Below, one piece after another: positions 1 through 7,057 of a stretch of 13,131 bases of DNA (positions are counted from its first letter, which is position 1; every line of letters begins with the position of its first letter). Position numbers and translations under genes: made by a program. The stretch covers positions 1 to 13,131 of the forward strand of contig CALEBF010000001.1 in assembly GCA_937944975.1 (NCBI GenBank), given 5' to 3'. The notes below the pieces were generated by a model. The model made no database searches, had not been told where the DNA came from, and saw nothing but the letters and a program-made list of their open reading frames with translations. Origin of the DNA: an uncultured Mycoplasmatota bacterium (lineage in GTDB: Bacteria; Bacillota_I; Bacilli_A; RF39; UBA660).

Positions 1-5
1 TATAA

Positions 6-40
6 CAAAAAATGCAGACACTTTTTTTATGTCTACATTT
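6..40 (-). terminator. Rho-independent terminator of the S41 protease gene
   Basis: Positions 10-20 and 30-40 pair as an 11-base stem with one C-A mismatch, around a loop at 21-29. On the minus strand the stem is followed by a run of Ts (the A-run at 7-12). It lies 35 bases past the stop codon of the protease gene, where its transcript should end. Confidence 0.7.
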
Positions 41-75
41 ATCTTACAACTTCAATATATTTACATATTCCACTT

Positions 76-1536
76 TTATTTCGATACAGTATCTAGTGCA
101 GTTTGTAATTGATTGTCGTTCGCCGGAGATGGATTCTCAAAATAACTTGCCAATAAATCCACTTCTACATCAGGTTTTACTCCAACCCCATTGATCCAAT
201 TTCCGTTTGGCGTTAACCACTTCTTCGTAGTAAATTTATACTGCGTACCGTCTGATAATTCTTTTAACTCCTGCACCGTTCCTTTCCCATAACTTGTCAT
301 ACCAACTATTTTAGCGCCGTATTGTTCTTTTAAAGCCGCTGACATAAGTTCTGATGCTGAAGCACTACTTTGATTTTGTAACACTACGATCGGATAAGTT
401 TTCGTTTCGTTCCCGGTAGAATAGAATTTTTCTGTACCCGATTTAGACTGAATTTGATAAATGACATTTGATTTATCTAAAAATAATGAAATCATATCTG
501 TGACCACGTTCAAATGTCCACCTGAATTATCTCGAAGATCGATAACCAAACCTTCAATCCCCTCTTTTTCTAAAGCCTCCAATTTTGTCTTGAATTGATT
601 ATAGGTCGTCGCAGAAAAAATTGTAACTTCTAAATAACCAATTTTCTTATTATTCTTAGTATATACATTAGAGTATACAGAAGGAATAATAACTACTTCT
701 CGTGTTAATTCGAGAGGAATAACTTGTTCTCCTCGTTTTACTTCGATCGTATAAGTTTCCTTTGTTCCACCTTTCACACGATCAGCGAAATCTGTCGTAG
801 GCCTTCCAACCATACTTTCTCCATCTAGTGACACAAGAATATCTCCAACTTGGACTCCTGCTTTATATGCTGGTGTATTCTCAAATACACGCGATACAAT
901 AATGTTATATTCATTATCATTATATACTTCGATTCCCAAGCCTTTATAAGTTCCTGTTAAATTCAAATCAAAATCATCAGAAGTTGTCTCGTCCATATAA
1001 TTAGAATATGGATCACCCAATGACTCTAACATTCCAGAAATCGCATGATCAATTAAGTCTTCTTTGTCGATCTCTTCGTAATAATTATCGATAATATAAT
1101 TATAGTTGTCCACAAATTCTTGTAACTCTGTTGGAAGTTGACTATATTTGCTATTCTTAGTTAAAACCGCAGCACAGCACACCGCTCCCATAAGAATTCC
1201 AACCAATGCAGTAATCACCACCAAAATAACAACTTCCGTCGTGTGAAAACTTCTCTGTTTTCTTGAGGGACGTACTGAATGATCTTCTCTTGTCACTTTC
1301 GAATTTCTCAAAGTAAGTTCTGGTTGTTCCAACATAACTCTAGGCTCTTTTTTCTTTCTAATCACAATGTCTGGTTGTTCCAATTGAAAAAAGTGCTTTG
1401 CTGTTTCCTTTTTCTTACTTGTTTTTCTCTTGCTACTTGGCTTTTTTGTTACTTTTGTTGTAGTTTTTTTCGAAGGTTGCCTTGTCTTCGTTTTTTTTGC
1501 AGTTGTTTTTTTTACTTTCTTCTGTTCTTCTCCCAT
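76..1536 (-). CDS. S41 family C-terminal processing protease, membrane-anchored, with PDZ domain
   Basis: This is a serine protease of the CtpA/CtpB/Prc family, which cleaves proteins near their C termini outside the membrane. The 486 residues run as follows: a Lys/Thr-rich cytoplasmic tail (1-98), one membrane segment (about 101-125), a helical N-terminal region (133-190), a PDZ domain (about 195-280) and the S41 core (about 285-460). The Ser/Lys dyad is visible: S393 in SSASASELM, and K418 with Q422 in YGKGTVQ. The Ser-Lys spacing of 25 matches E. coli Prc and B. subtilis CtpB. NSGGHLN (337-343) is the conserved strand before the active site. The basic tail is unusually long and carries a short internal repeat, LEQPDIVIRK at 52-61 and LEQPELTLRN at 69-78. 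No peptidoglycan-binding domain is seen at the C terminus. The start is supported by an AAAGGTGAT site at 1541-1548. The gene is monocistronic. Substrate unknown. Confidence 0.95.
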   Translation of the reverse strand: MGEEQKKVKKTTAKKTKTRQPSKKTTTKVTKKPSSKRKTSKKKETAKHFFQLEQPDIVIRKKKEPRVMLEQPELTLRNSKVTREDHSVRPSRKQRSFHTTEVVILVVITALVGILMGAVCCAAVLTKNSKYSQLPTELQEFVDNYNYIIDNYYEEIDKEDLIDHAISGMLESLGDPYSNYMDETTSDDFDLNLTGTYKGLGIEVYNDNEYNIIVSRVFENTPAYKAGVQVGDILVSLDGESMVGRPTTDFADRVKGGTKETYTIEVKRGEQVIPLELTREVVIIPSVYSNVYTKNNKKIGYLEVTIFSATTYNQFKTKLEALEKEGIEGLVIDLRDNSGGHLNVVTDMISLFLDKSNVIYQIQSKSGTEKFYSTGNETKTYPIVVLQNQSSASASELMSAALKEQYGAKIVGMTSYGKGTVQELKELSDGTQYKFTTKKWLTPNGNWINGVGVKPDVEVDLLASYFENPSPANDNQLQTALDTVSK

Positions 1537-1552
1537 AGTATCACCTTTAAAT

Positions 1553-1582
1553 AATATAACACAATTTTAAAAATTATGTCTA
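1553..1582 (-). promoter_or_regulatory. Possible promoter of the S41 protease gene
   Basis: On the minus strand TAGACA (1577-1582) and TATATT (1553-1558) are 18 bases apart, close to a sigma-A type promoter. The predicted transcription start near 1546 would fall at the edge of the ribosome binding site, giving a leader of only about 10 bases, so the assignment is uncertain. Confidence 0.35.
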
Positions 1583-1612
1583 TTGCAATTACTTAAAATA
1601 CATAATTTTACA

Positions 1613-1638
1613 CAATAAAATGGCAACCTTAATTGCCA
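1613..1638 (-). terminator. Terminator of the 1641-2186 gene
   Basis: TGGCAA (1621-1626) pairs with TTGCCA (1633-1638) around a six-base loop. On the minus strand the hairpin is followed by ATTTTATTG, a moderate T-tract. It starts two bases past the stop codon. Confidence 0.55.
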
Positions 1639-1640
1639 CT

Positions 1641-2186
1641 TTATTCTGTTATACTTTTCAAATGATTTAAAATATCCTGTGATCCAACATAGTGCTCTAC
1701 CAATTTTCCATCTGTTACTTTCAACAATGCAGTTTCTTTTACTTTAAAATCTGAAAGCGACTCAAAGTCAAAATTATTTTCCTCTCCGATGTAATTTGCA
1801 TTTAATCCGTCGGATAAATCCGCTGTATATACACGTAATACATCTTCTTTTTCACTATTTTTATAAGTATCTAAATATCTTTCATAAGTTTGATTAAATT
1901 GATCTCCATCTTTTTCTATCAATACGTAGTAACTACTCGGCGATTGTGTTAGCAAAGTCCCAAGCATAATTTCATCGTATTGAATAACTGCATTTTCCGT
2001 TGGTGTAGTATTGTTTGTCGCATTCTTTTGATGTTTTGTTACATAATAAGTAATAGCATAAAAGATAGCAAACAATACAACGACGATCAAAACAATTTTA
2101 AATAATCGGCTTAATTCATCTGTGTGAGATGTCAATTGAATTGACTGTTGTTTCGTCTGTTTTTTGTTGTTTTTCTTTTGTTTCAT
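1641..2186 (-). CDS. Membrane-anchored protein with thioredoxin-like fold, no active-site cysteines
   Basis: The 181-residue product has a Lys/Gln-rich cytoplasmic tail (1-28), one membrane segment (about 29-49) and an extracytoplasmic domain (about 65-181). The domain order resembles a degenerate thioredoxin fold. A strand YYVLIEK (86-92) stands where the pre-CXXC strand would be, and ETALLKVTDGKLVEHYVG (151-168) resembles the strand pair after the cis-proline of thioredoxins. There is no cysteine anywhere and no proline at the expected cis-Pro site, so it cannot be a dithiol oxidoreductase. The fold is inferred from pattern only. It could be a chaperone-like or binding relative of the bacteriocin-transport-accessory type, or an unrelated alpha/beta domain. 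The start fits an AAAAGGTGA site at 2191-2199. It is monocistronic, with its own promoter and terminator. Confidence 0.75.
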   Translation of the reverse strand: MKQKKNNKKQTKQQSIQLTSHTDELSRLFKIVLIVVVLFAIFYAITYYVTKHQKNATNNTTPTENAVIQYDEIMLGTLLTQSPSSYYVLIEKDGDQFNQTYERYLDTYKNSEKEDVLRVYTADLSDGLNANYIGEENNFDFESLSDFKVKETALLKVTDGKLVEHYVGSQDILNHLKSITE

Positions 2187-2202
2187 TTTATCACCTTTTA
2201 GT

Positions 2203-2211
2203 ATTATAGCA
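2203..2211 (-). promoter_or_regulatory. Extended -10 promoter of the 1641-2186 gene
   Basis: On the minus strand TGC-TATAAT forms a perfect extended -10 element. No good -35 is visible. The expected start near 2196 lies about 10 bases before the ATG, so the leader would begin at the ribosome binding site. Confidence 0.55.
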
Positions 2212-2221
2212 TACTTTCAAC

Positions 2222-2263
2222 AAAAAAAATAGATACAGCTTTCACAGCTCGCGTATCTATTTT
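2222..2263 (-). terminator. Terminator of the LolA-like lipoprotein gene, overlapping its stop codon
   Basis: An 11-base perfect stem joins 2226-2236 and 2253-2263. An inner AGCT/AGCT pairing (2237-2240 and 2246-2249) sits above a three-base bulge. Eight Ts follow on the minus strand (A-run 2222-2229). The stop codon (2257-2259) lies inside the stem. Confidence 0.85.
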
Positions 2264-3261
2264 CCTATCGGCATAACACTAACAGATCGTGCAACATCTA
2301 AAAGTTCCTGCTCACTCATAACATCACTTACAACGTAATAATCAATTCCGTTACTAGACCATGAAACCGAACCATCACTGACCGCTGCTACTGTATCTGC
2401 CAATATTGTCGGTTCCCCAAACACCGGAATCGTCAGCATATCCTTAGATACAGATGCCGTTTCTTGCACAAACATAAACGGCTTATCACCTGAGAAAGTC
2501 AATATGACTCGTTCTCCGTCATCTTTTTTTACGGTTTCCTCATCTGTTAAATGTGTGTTCGTTGGTATATACATTGGATAAATAATATCTTCTATTTCTG
2601 ATACTTCATTCGTCTCTTCTACCTCTGCTGAAGCTGCCATATTATCCTTTAATGTGAAATATTTATCTTCGTATGTTGCCTTCATATCTTGTTGATTAAA
2701 TTTCATTTCTATTTGTACATTACCATCTCGATCATAGACCTCAACCTTTTTAACATTTAAATCTTTATCAAACATTATTTTTTGACTTTTTAAATTGGTG
2801 TTACTTGAATATTTTACTTTCGTTGTATATACATACCTATCTTTTTCTTTTTTGAACTTTCTATTTTTGTCTTCTTTGATATCTTTTAAAAGCGTTTGCA
2901 ACAGATAAGATTGAGAATTGTTATATGGCCATTCACTTTGAAATTTAAAGCTTTTGTTTAGCGACGGTGTTAACACGTACACCCCATCCGTATTTTTCAA
3001 GATAATCTGCTCGTGATTGTTCGTTTGATTTTTCAAACTAACGCGATATTGTTCTTCTTTTTTATAAGCAACATCCACATCATATATATATGCTTCTTCG
3101 TTGTTTATAATTTTTAAAACACCACTCAAATGATAGCCTTTCGCGTCTTCTACGTGCTTTGTAAAATCTTTCAAAAAATCTTTTTCACCATAATTGCCAC
3201 ATCCAAAAAGTAAAAAGCTACCAACCAATACCATTAAAAATAATATACTTTTTTTCATCAT
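2257..3261 (-). CDS. LolA-like lipoprotein, YdcC family
   Basis: The 334-residue product begins with a lipoprotein signal peptide (charged MMKK, hydrophobic stretch, lipobox LFGC with lipidated C21), so it is expected to be tethered to the outer face of the membrane. Residues about 28-210 resemble the LolA/LppX half-barrel lipoproteins of Bacillota. The segment EQIILKNTDGVYVLTPSLNK (84-103), followed by SFKFQSEWP, is very close to what I know of B. subtilis YdcC-type proteins, which are linked to sporulation in that species. The last ~100 residues (from about 225) form a second domain resembling DUF4367. In the family such proteins probably bind lipid or hydrophobic ligands; the precise job is not known, and sporulation in this organism is not shown. 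The second Met (3258) is slightly better spaced from the GGGGTGAG site, so the start may shift by one codon. Confidence 0.88.
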   Translation of the reverse strand: MMKKSILFLMVLVGSFLLFGCGNYGEKDFLKDFTKHVEDAKGYHLSGVLKIINNEEAYIYDVDVAYKKEEQYRVSLKNQTNNHEQIILKNTDGVYVLTPSLNKSFKFQSEWPYNNSQSYLLQTLLKDIKEDKNRKFKKEKDRYVYTTKVKYSSNTNLKSQKIMFDKDLNVKKVEVYDRDGNVQIEMKFNQQDMKATYEDKYFTLKDNMAASAEVEETNEVSEIEDIIYPMYIPTNTHLTDEETVKKDDGERVILTFSGDKPFMFVQETASVSKDMLTIPVFGEPTILADTVAAVSDGSVSWSSNGIDYYVVSDVMSEQELLDVARSVSVMPIGK

Positions 3262-3286
3262 CTCACCCCAATTTTTTATCTATTAA

Positions 3287-3315
3287 ATTATATGGACATT
3301 TTTTTCAAATATGAA
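3287..3315 (-). promoter_or_regulatory. Probable promoter of the LolA-like lipoprotein gene
   Basis: On the minus strand TATAAT (3287-3292) is preceded by a 17-base spacer and TTCATA (3310-3315, four of six matches to TTGACA). It lies in the 112-base divergent gap that must also carry the promoter of the plus-strand DUF378 gene, for which I find no convincing match. Confidence 0.5.
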
Positions 3316-3360
3316 CGAATATTTTACTTTTTTCTGACCAAGATAATTAATGATAACTGA

Positions 3361-3366
3361 AAGGAG
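3361..3366 (+). promoter_or_regulatory. Ribosome binding site fixing the DUF378 start
   Basis: AAGGAG lies seven bases before the ATG at 3374. It therefore selects this start over the in-frame ATG at 3350, which lies upstream of the site. Confidence 0.8.
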
Positions 3367-3373
3367 TAAAGAA

Positions 3374-3577
3374 ATGGAAACAATTCAAAAGACAGCGCTC
3401 GTGTTTACGATCATCGGTGCCATCAACTGGGGATTGATCGGACTTTTCGAATTCGATCTCGTGGCGACGCTATTTGGAGACATGAGTATGTTATCTCGAA
3501 TCATATATGTAATCGTGGCAATCTGTGGACTAATTAACATTGGAATATTTTTCCATCATTTGCACAGCGATCATTAA
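3374..3577 (+). CDS. yuzA: DUF378 family small membrane protein (YuzA-like)
   Basis: The 67-residue protein has two membrane segments (about 7-30 and 41-62) and a His-rich tail (FFHHLHSDH). The family signature AINWGLIGLFEFDLVATLFG (residues 16-35) marks it as DUF378, found across Bacillota, of unknown function. Its length is typical. It is the only plus-strand gene in the left part of the window, standing between the divergent lipoprotein gene and the convergent cdaR, with which it shares a terminator. It occupies the place downstream of cdaR where glmM is found in many Bacillota. Confidence 0.92.
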   Translation: METIQKTALVFTIIGAINWGLIGLFEFDLVATLFGDMSMLSRIIYVIVAICGLINIGIFFHHLHSDH

Positions 3578-3607
3578 AAAACTTCAGCGTTTTGTTGCTG
3601 AAGTTTT
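3578..3607. terminator. Bidirectional terminator between the DUF378 gene and cdaR
   Basis: AAAACTTCAGC (3578-3588) pairs perfectly with GCTGAAGTTTT (3597-3607) around an eight-base loop. A-rich sequence on the left and T-rich sequence on the right give a T-tract on both strands. It follows the DUF378 stop directly and overlaps the cdaR stop codon (3606-3608). Confidence 0.9.
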
Positions 3608-4964
3608 ATTTTCGTACAATTCTTATTTTAACTTTCTTCGTCTTTGGAACATATTGTACTCGGCTATCAGTCTGGTCTACTTCGACAGCCACCTCGTGTT
3701 CACCTTCACCATATCCTTTTAAATCAAGATATGTGACTACATCCTCTGTACGAATACTATTGATAACAGTCGATACTCCTTTAACGATGACAGAAACCAT
3801 CGTATCTTCTTGACTGATTCCTTGAACTGTATAATTATCATTTAAATTACGATATTCTATATTGATTCCACTAATTTCTTTATCAACAGAATCTCCTAAA
3901 GTAATTCCAACCGTCACATTATTTACCGACATGGCATTCACGCCAACTGGTTTTTTCAATGACAATTTATACTCTCGGTCTTCTTTCAAATCTTTAACGT
4001 CAACTTCTACCGGAACTGATTTTAATTCAGCAAGTACTTCTTCCGAACCATATACAGTTACCTTTGTGTCGGAAAGTTCGATAGATTTAATTGCCTTACC
4101 AAAGCTTACATCTCCTTTTGGTACTACTTTGATTGGTAATTCCTTGCTAGGAGAAGCAATTTCAATTTCTGCATCAATCTTATTTGGTACAATTTCGACA
4201 TTTTTTACGACATTCCCGTTGTCGTCATATGCTTTTAATACTACATCTTTTAAATCTACTGTTCCAACTTCTTGGGTTACTAGTTTTTTTACATCTACAA
4301 GTCCTTTTACTGTTGCAACATTAGATAAAACATGTTCGGCTCCTTTGATAACTACTTTATCACTATCAACATTAATATCTTTGATTACCAGCTTTGAATC
4401 CAAGCTGTCTTGATTTAATACATCTAGTGTTAGCGTACGCGTCTCTGATACTTTTGGATATATAATAACTGTTGCTACTGAAGGATTTACTTTATAGTCT
4501 ATAGATGGTAGTACTTGATTATATTTAATATTGACTTTGTGCGTTCCAGGTTTCAATCCAGATAAATCAACATTGATATCATTAGATGGAGATTGCTTTG
4601 CAAAATATAAATCTGCTTTGCGTCCAATCAAAGTAACATCTACAGTGGAAGGTAATCCCTCAATCACATAAGCTTCTTCATTATAAATGACGTTTACAGG
4701 TTGCTTTTTTAATACCTCAGCTGAATTTTCGCTAAACAGTAATACTTTCTGATCGACAATCACGAACATTACAATTGCTAAGAATAAAGAAATAAATAAT
4801 AATGTAGTACTTTTAGAAAGCCATTTTTCAACGCGTTTTCCTGACTTTTCAAATTGTTCCGTAATATACAAAATCAATTTTGTAATTGGAACTACAATTT
4901 TTTTATCGATTAATTTCCACAAATTTCGAAAAAAATTACTTATCCATCTCATCAGTTTCTTCAT
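3606..4964 (-). CDS. cdaR: CdaR, YbbR-domain regulator of the diadenylate cyclase
   Basis: The 452-residue product has an amphipathic basic N-terminal region (1-50), one membrane segment (about 52-72) and four tandem YbbR beta-domains outside the membrane (roughly 82-172, 175-270, 273-356 and 362-450). In B. subtilis and Listeria, CdaR (YbbR) binds CdaA and modulates c-di-AMP synthesis. The gene overlaps the end of cdaA by 29 bases, the usual coupling. Its length and four-repeat layout match the family. The N-terminal region before the membrane segment is longer than I would expect, with three basic/hydrophobic stretches that could lie on the inner membrane surface. glmM, the usual third gene of this operon, does not follow: the next gene is convergent and a strong terminator ends the operon here. 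Confidence 0.93.
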   Translation of the reverse strand: MKKLMRWISNFFRNLWKLIDKKIVVPITKLILYITEQFEKSGKRVEKWLSKSTTLLFISLFLAIVMFVIVDQKVLLFSENSAEVLKKQPVNVIYNEEAYVIEGLPSTVDVTLIGRKADLYFAKQSPSNDINVDLSGLKPGTHKVNIKYNQVLPSIDYKVNPSVATVIIYPKVSETRTLTLDVLNQDSLDSKLVIKDINVDSDKVVIKGAEHVLSNVATVKGLVDVKKLVTQEVGTVDLKDVVLKAYDDNGNVVKNVEIVPNKIDAEIEIASPSKELPIKVVPKGDVSFGKAIKSIELSDTKVTVYGSEEVLAELKSVPVEVDVKDLKEDREYKLSLKKPVGVNAMSVNNVTVGITLGDSVDKEISGINIEYRNLNDNYTVQGISQEDTMVSVIVKGVSTVINSIRTEDVVTYLDLKGYGEGEHEVAVEVDQTDSRVQYVPKTKKVKIRIVRK

Positions 4965-5754
4965 CCTCCTCTTCTAAAATCAATGCCTTCTTAGGTCTTA
5001 ATTCATCTAAGAGCATCAATTTAAACTCATCAAGAGTCAGATTATAGTTCAATTCCCCACCGATCGCGATGGAAATTCTTCCTGTCTCTTCTGATACGAT
5101 CAATGCGATACAATCGGTTTCTTCTGAAATTCCTAATGCAGCTCTATGGCGAGTTCCGAGACGTTTACTAATTTTTAAGTTGTCGCTCGTAGGAAATACT
5201 GCCCCTGCACTCGTGATCTTATCCCCTTGAATGATAACCCCACCATCGTGCATTGGATTATTCGGAAAAAACAACGAAATTAAAAGTTCACTAGAAATAT
5301 CCGCATAAATCTTTTTTGATTTTTCAATATACTCAACAAGACTATTGTCACGCTCGATGACAATCAATGCTCCAATTCGTGCACGTTTTAAATATTCCAC
5401 TGCCTGCATAATTTCATATACAATTTTTTCACGTTCATCTACAGTTAAAACTTTATGTCGTCCCAATAGCTGGCTTCGTCCTAACTGTTCTAATACGGTA
5501 CGTATCTCAGGTTGGAAAATAATGATAATTGCTAGAGGTCCCCACATGATCACATAATCTAACAAATATCCTATCGTAACTAAATTTAAAACATCACTAA
5601 TAATTTTTAAAATTACAATAAATAAAATTCCTTTAAATAATAACACCATCTTGACGTTTTTTCGTAAACTTTTTAACATGTAGTATAAAACTAGCCATAC
5701 GAGCAATACGTCTAAGAATCTTCTGGCAAATAATACAATACTATCAAATGTCAT
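4936..5754 (-). CDS. cdaA: CdaA, membrane diadenylate cyclase (cyclic di-AMP synthase)
   Basis: CdaA joins two ATP into the second messenger c-di-AMP, which controls potassium/osmotic balance and cell wall state. From the ATG at 5754 the protein is 272 residues, almost the same as B. subtilis CdaA (273). Three membrane segments lie at about 8-28, 36-56 and 62-80, followed by a linker and the DAC domain (about 100-260). TRHRAALG (201-208) holds the RHR motif. MHDGG (168-172) stands at the catalytic motif but reads DGG, not the usual DGA; the metal-binding Asp170 is kept. SEETGRISIA (221-230) is also typical. The C terminus is strongly acidic (EEEDEETDEM). This start is chosen over the ATG at 5772 because GGAGG is six bases upstream. 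The gene is the first of the operon and has its own extended -10 promoter. Confidence 0.96.
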   Translation of the reverse strand: MTFDSIVLFARRFLDVLLVWLVLYYMLKSLRKNVKMVLLFKGILFIVILKIISDVLNLVTIGYLLDYVIMWGPLAIIIIFQPEIRTVLEQLGRSQLLGRHKVLTVDEREKIVYEIMQAVEYLKRARIGALIVIERDNSLVEYIEKSKKIYADISSELLISLFFPNNPMHDGGVIIQGDKITSAGAVFPTSDNLKISKRLGTRHRAALGISEETDCIALIVSEETGRISIAIGGELNYNLTLDEFKLMLLDELRPKKALILEEEDEETDEMDK

Positions 5755-5760
5755 ATATAA

Positions 5761-5765
5761 CCTCC
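5761..5765 (-). promoter_or_regulatory. Ribosome binding site deciding the cdaA start
   Basis: On the minus strand GGAGG precedes the ATG at 5754 by six bases. It lies inside the six-codon extension that would result from starting at 5772, which argues against that longer form. Confidence 0.8.
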
Positions 5766-5783
5766 ATCTCATCTGTCCTACTC

Positions 5784-5792
5784 ATTATATCA
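5784..5792 (-). promoter_or_regulatory. Extended -10 promoter of cdaA-cdaR
   Basis: On the minus strand TGA-TATAAT is a perfect extended -10. The -35 region is poor (TTCCAA-like at a 17-base spacing). A start near 5777 gives a leader of about 23 bases. Confidence 0.65.
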
Positions 5793-5823
5793 TATTCAGC
5801 TTCGTTTGGAAACAACAAGAGAA

Positions 5824-5848
5824 AGAAAAAGAATGGTAAATCCATTCT
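5824..5848 (-). terminator. Terminator of the 5847-6476 gene
   Basis: AGAATGG (5830-5836) pairs with CCATTCT (5842-5848) around five bases. On the minus strand it runs into TTTTTCTTTC. It overlaps the stop codon (5847-5849) and separates this gene from cdaA. Confidence 0.7.
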
Positions 5849-6476
5849 AAAATTTCCATATATCATCTAACGATGAATTGTCATCCGTACTTGTTTCTTT
5901 TGTTTCCTTTTTCTTTTTACCCTTCTTTTTTTTCGATGAAGTTTTTGTCTCTTCTACTGGAGCAACATCCTCTTGATCTGGAGCAATTTGAAATTTTGCT
6001 TCTGCTAATTGAGGTTCTAATTGCGTTGTGACATCAGATAGATCGACAACTTCTTCTTCGGAACCATTATCGATTGTCAAACTTGCCTCAGGCAATGAAG
6101 TCATTTCCTCCGGTTCTACCATTGGATCACTCATATCACTTACAGTACCTACCGGTGTATTAGAAATTTCATCTACCGATGAACCAGAAACTTCTCCAAT
6201 CGTAGAAGGTAAATCCCAATCCATTGCTGTTCCTGTCGTTGTCGTTGATTGTGAAACTTGTGGCTGTGGTGCCACTTCGCTTTGTTCTACTTGTGGCTCT
6301 TCTTTCGTCTCTACGGCAACCTCTTCTACATTCTTTTTTGATTTCTTTTGCTTCTTCTCTTTAGGCTCTTTTTCTTTAACAAAATCCGTTTTTTCTGCAA
6401 TATATCCAATCAAAGCCATAACCAAAACAACTCCGATAATTAAAAACCATATATAATTTTCGATGACAAAATCCAT
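5847..6476 (-). CDS. Bitopic protein with a long disordered acidic region, function unknown
   Basis: I do not recognise this 209-residue protein. It has a short outside or membrane-proximal N terminus, one membrane segment (about 8-27), a Lys-rich stop-transfer stretch (34-49), and then about 160 residues rich in Glu, Thr, Ser, Val and Pro with no hydrophobic core, so it is probably disordered and, by the positive-inside rule, cytoplasmic. Three islands stand out: AMDWDLPSTIGEVS (84-97), QLAEAKFQIAPDQ (156-168), and the extreme C terminus SLDDIWKF (202-209) after a second Lys block (181-190). Tryptophans flanked by acids near such ends often act as docking peptides, for example in ZipA-like or FtsZ-binding tails, but no partner can be named. 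AAGGAGGGG upstream supports the start. It lies just upstream of cdaA but is separated from it by a terminator and a promoter. Confidence 0.8.
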   Translation of the reverse strand: MDFVIENYIWFLIIGVVLVMALIGYIAEKTDFVKEKEPKEKKQKKSKKNVEEVAVETKEEPQVEQSEVAPQPQVSQSTTTTGTAMDWDLPSTIGEVSGSSVDEISNTPVGTVSDMSDPMVEPEEMTSLPEASLTIDNGSEEEVVDLSDVTTQLEPQLAEAKFQIAPDQEDVAPVEETKTSSKKKKGKKKKETKETSTDDNSSLDDIWKF

Positions 6477-6519
6477 ACAGCCCCTCCTTTATTCTTCTTA
6501 TATGTTATCATTATTTCAG

Positions 6520-6546
6520 AAAAATAACAATATTTTTTTTATTGTT
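6520..6546 (-). terminator. Weak terminator after trmL
   Basis: AACAATA (6526-6532) pairs with TATTGTT (6540-6546) around a T-only loop. On the minus strand ATTTTTC follows. The stem is almost all A/T, so it is weak. It overlaps the trmL stop codon. Confidence 0.4.
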
Positions 6547-7057
6547 TTTCAATCTGTGTCAAGTAATCAGCTCCCTTAAATGGGTCAAATTGTAACAAAT
6601 CACGATAGTTCTGTTGTCTCAAAACTTCAAACAGCATAATAGCTACACAATTCGATAAATTAAGTGCTCTGATATGTTCATTTATCGGTATTCTCATGCA
6701 ATGTTCTAAATCTTGTTGTAGCAGTTCTTTTGGAATGCCAGTACTTTCTTTTCCGAAAATCAAATAAATTTCTTCCTCTTGATTACTATAATCAAACGAC
6801 GTGTAAGGTTTCGTCCCATACCTCGTCAAATAATAATACGTCCCCGGATTTTTTTCCTTAAATTCATCGAAATTTTCATAGATTGTATAATGACAATGCT
6901 CTAAATAATTAACACCACTACGGCGTAGGCGACTTTCATCCATTGAAAATCCCAATGGCTTTATCAAATGCAGATGTGCTCCAGTCCCCGCACAGGTCCT
7001 CATAATATTTCCTGTATTTTGTGGTATTTCTGGTTGATATAAAACAATATGTATCAT
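6539..7057 (-). CDS. trmL: TrmL, tRNA (cytidine/uridine-34 2'-O)-methyltransferase
   Basis: TrmL uses S-adenosylmethionine to methylate the 2'-hydroxyl of the wobble base 34 in certain leucine tRNAs. The 172-residue product has the single SPOUT (knotted) domain typical of TrmL/YibK, with little extension. The three family motifs are visible: PEIPQNTGNIMRTC (9-22), YLIFGKESTGIP (98-109) and IPINEHIRALNLSNCVAI (123-140); the last two form the SAM-binding knot. No N-terminal RNA-binding domain is present, as in YibK. Its start overlaps the end of the upstream thioredoxin-like gene by four bases (ATGA), so the two are translationally coupled. AGGAG within the upstream gene serves as its ribosome binding site. 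The functional link to that gene is not obvious. Confidence 0.96.
   Translation of the reverse strand: MIHIVLYQPEIPQNTGNIMRTCAGTGAHLHLIKPLGFSMDESRLRRSGVNYLEHCHYTIYENFDEFKEKNPGTYYYLTRYGTKPYTSFDYSNQEEEIYLIFGKESTGIPKELLQQDLEHCMRIPINEHIRALNLSNCVAIMLFEVLRQQNYRDLLQFDPFKGADYLTQIEKQ

Noticed and set aside
1279..1554. Plus-strand frame of 91 codons rich in Phe, Cys and Leu
   Set aside because: It is the antisense of the Lys-rich tail of the S41 protease; Lys codons read backwards give Phe/Leu. No ribosome binding site or family match.
3316..3360. Promoter for the DUF378 gene (GATAAT at 3342-3347 with TTTACT)
   Set aside because: The spacer is only 13 bases and no alternative -35 fits, so the site is not supported.
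3862..4413. Plus-strand frame of 183 codons rich in Ser and Thr
   Set aside because: Antisense shadow of cdaR, whose YbbR repeats are clear on the minus strand.
6028..6456. Plus-strand frame of 142 codons
   Set aside because: Antisense of the low-complexity acidic region of the bitopic protein; composition reflects that repeat-like region only.
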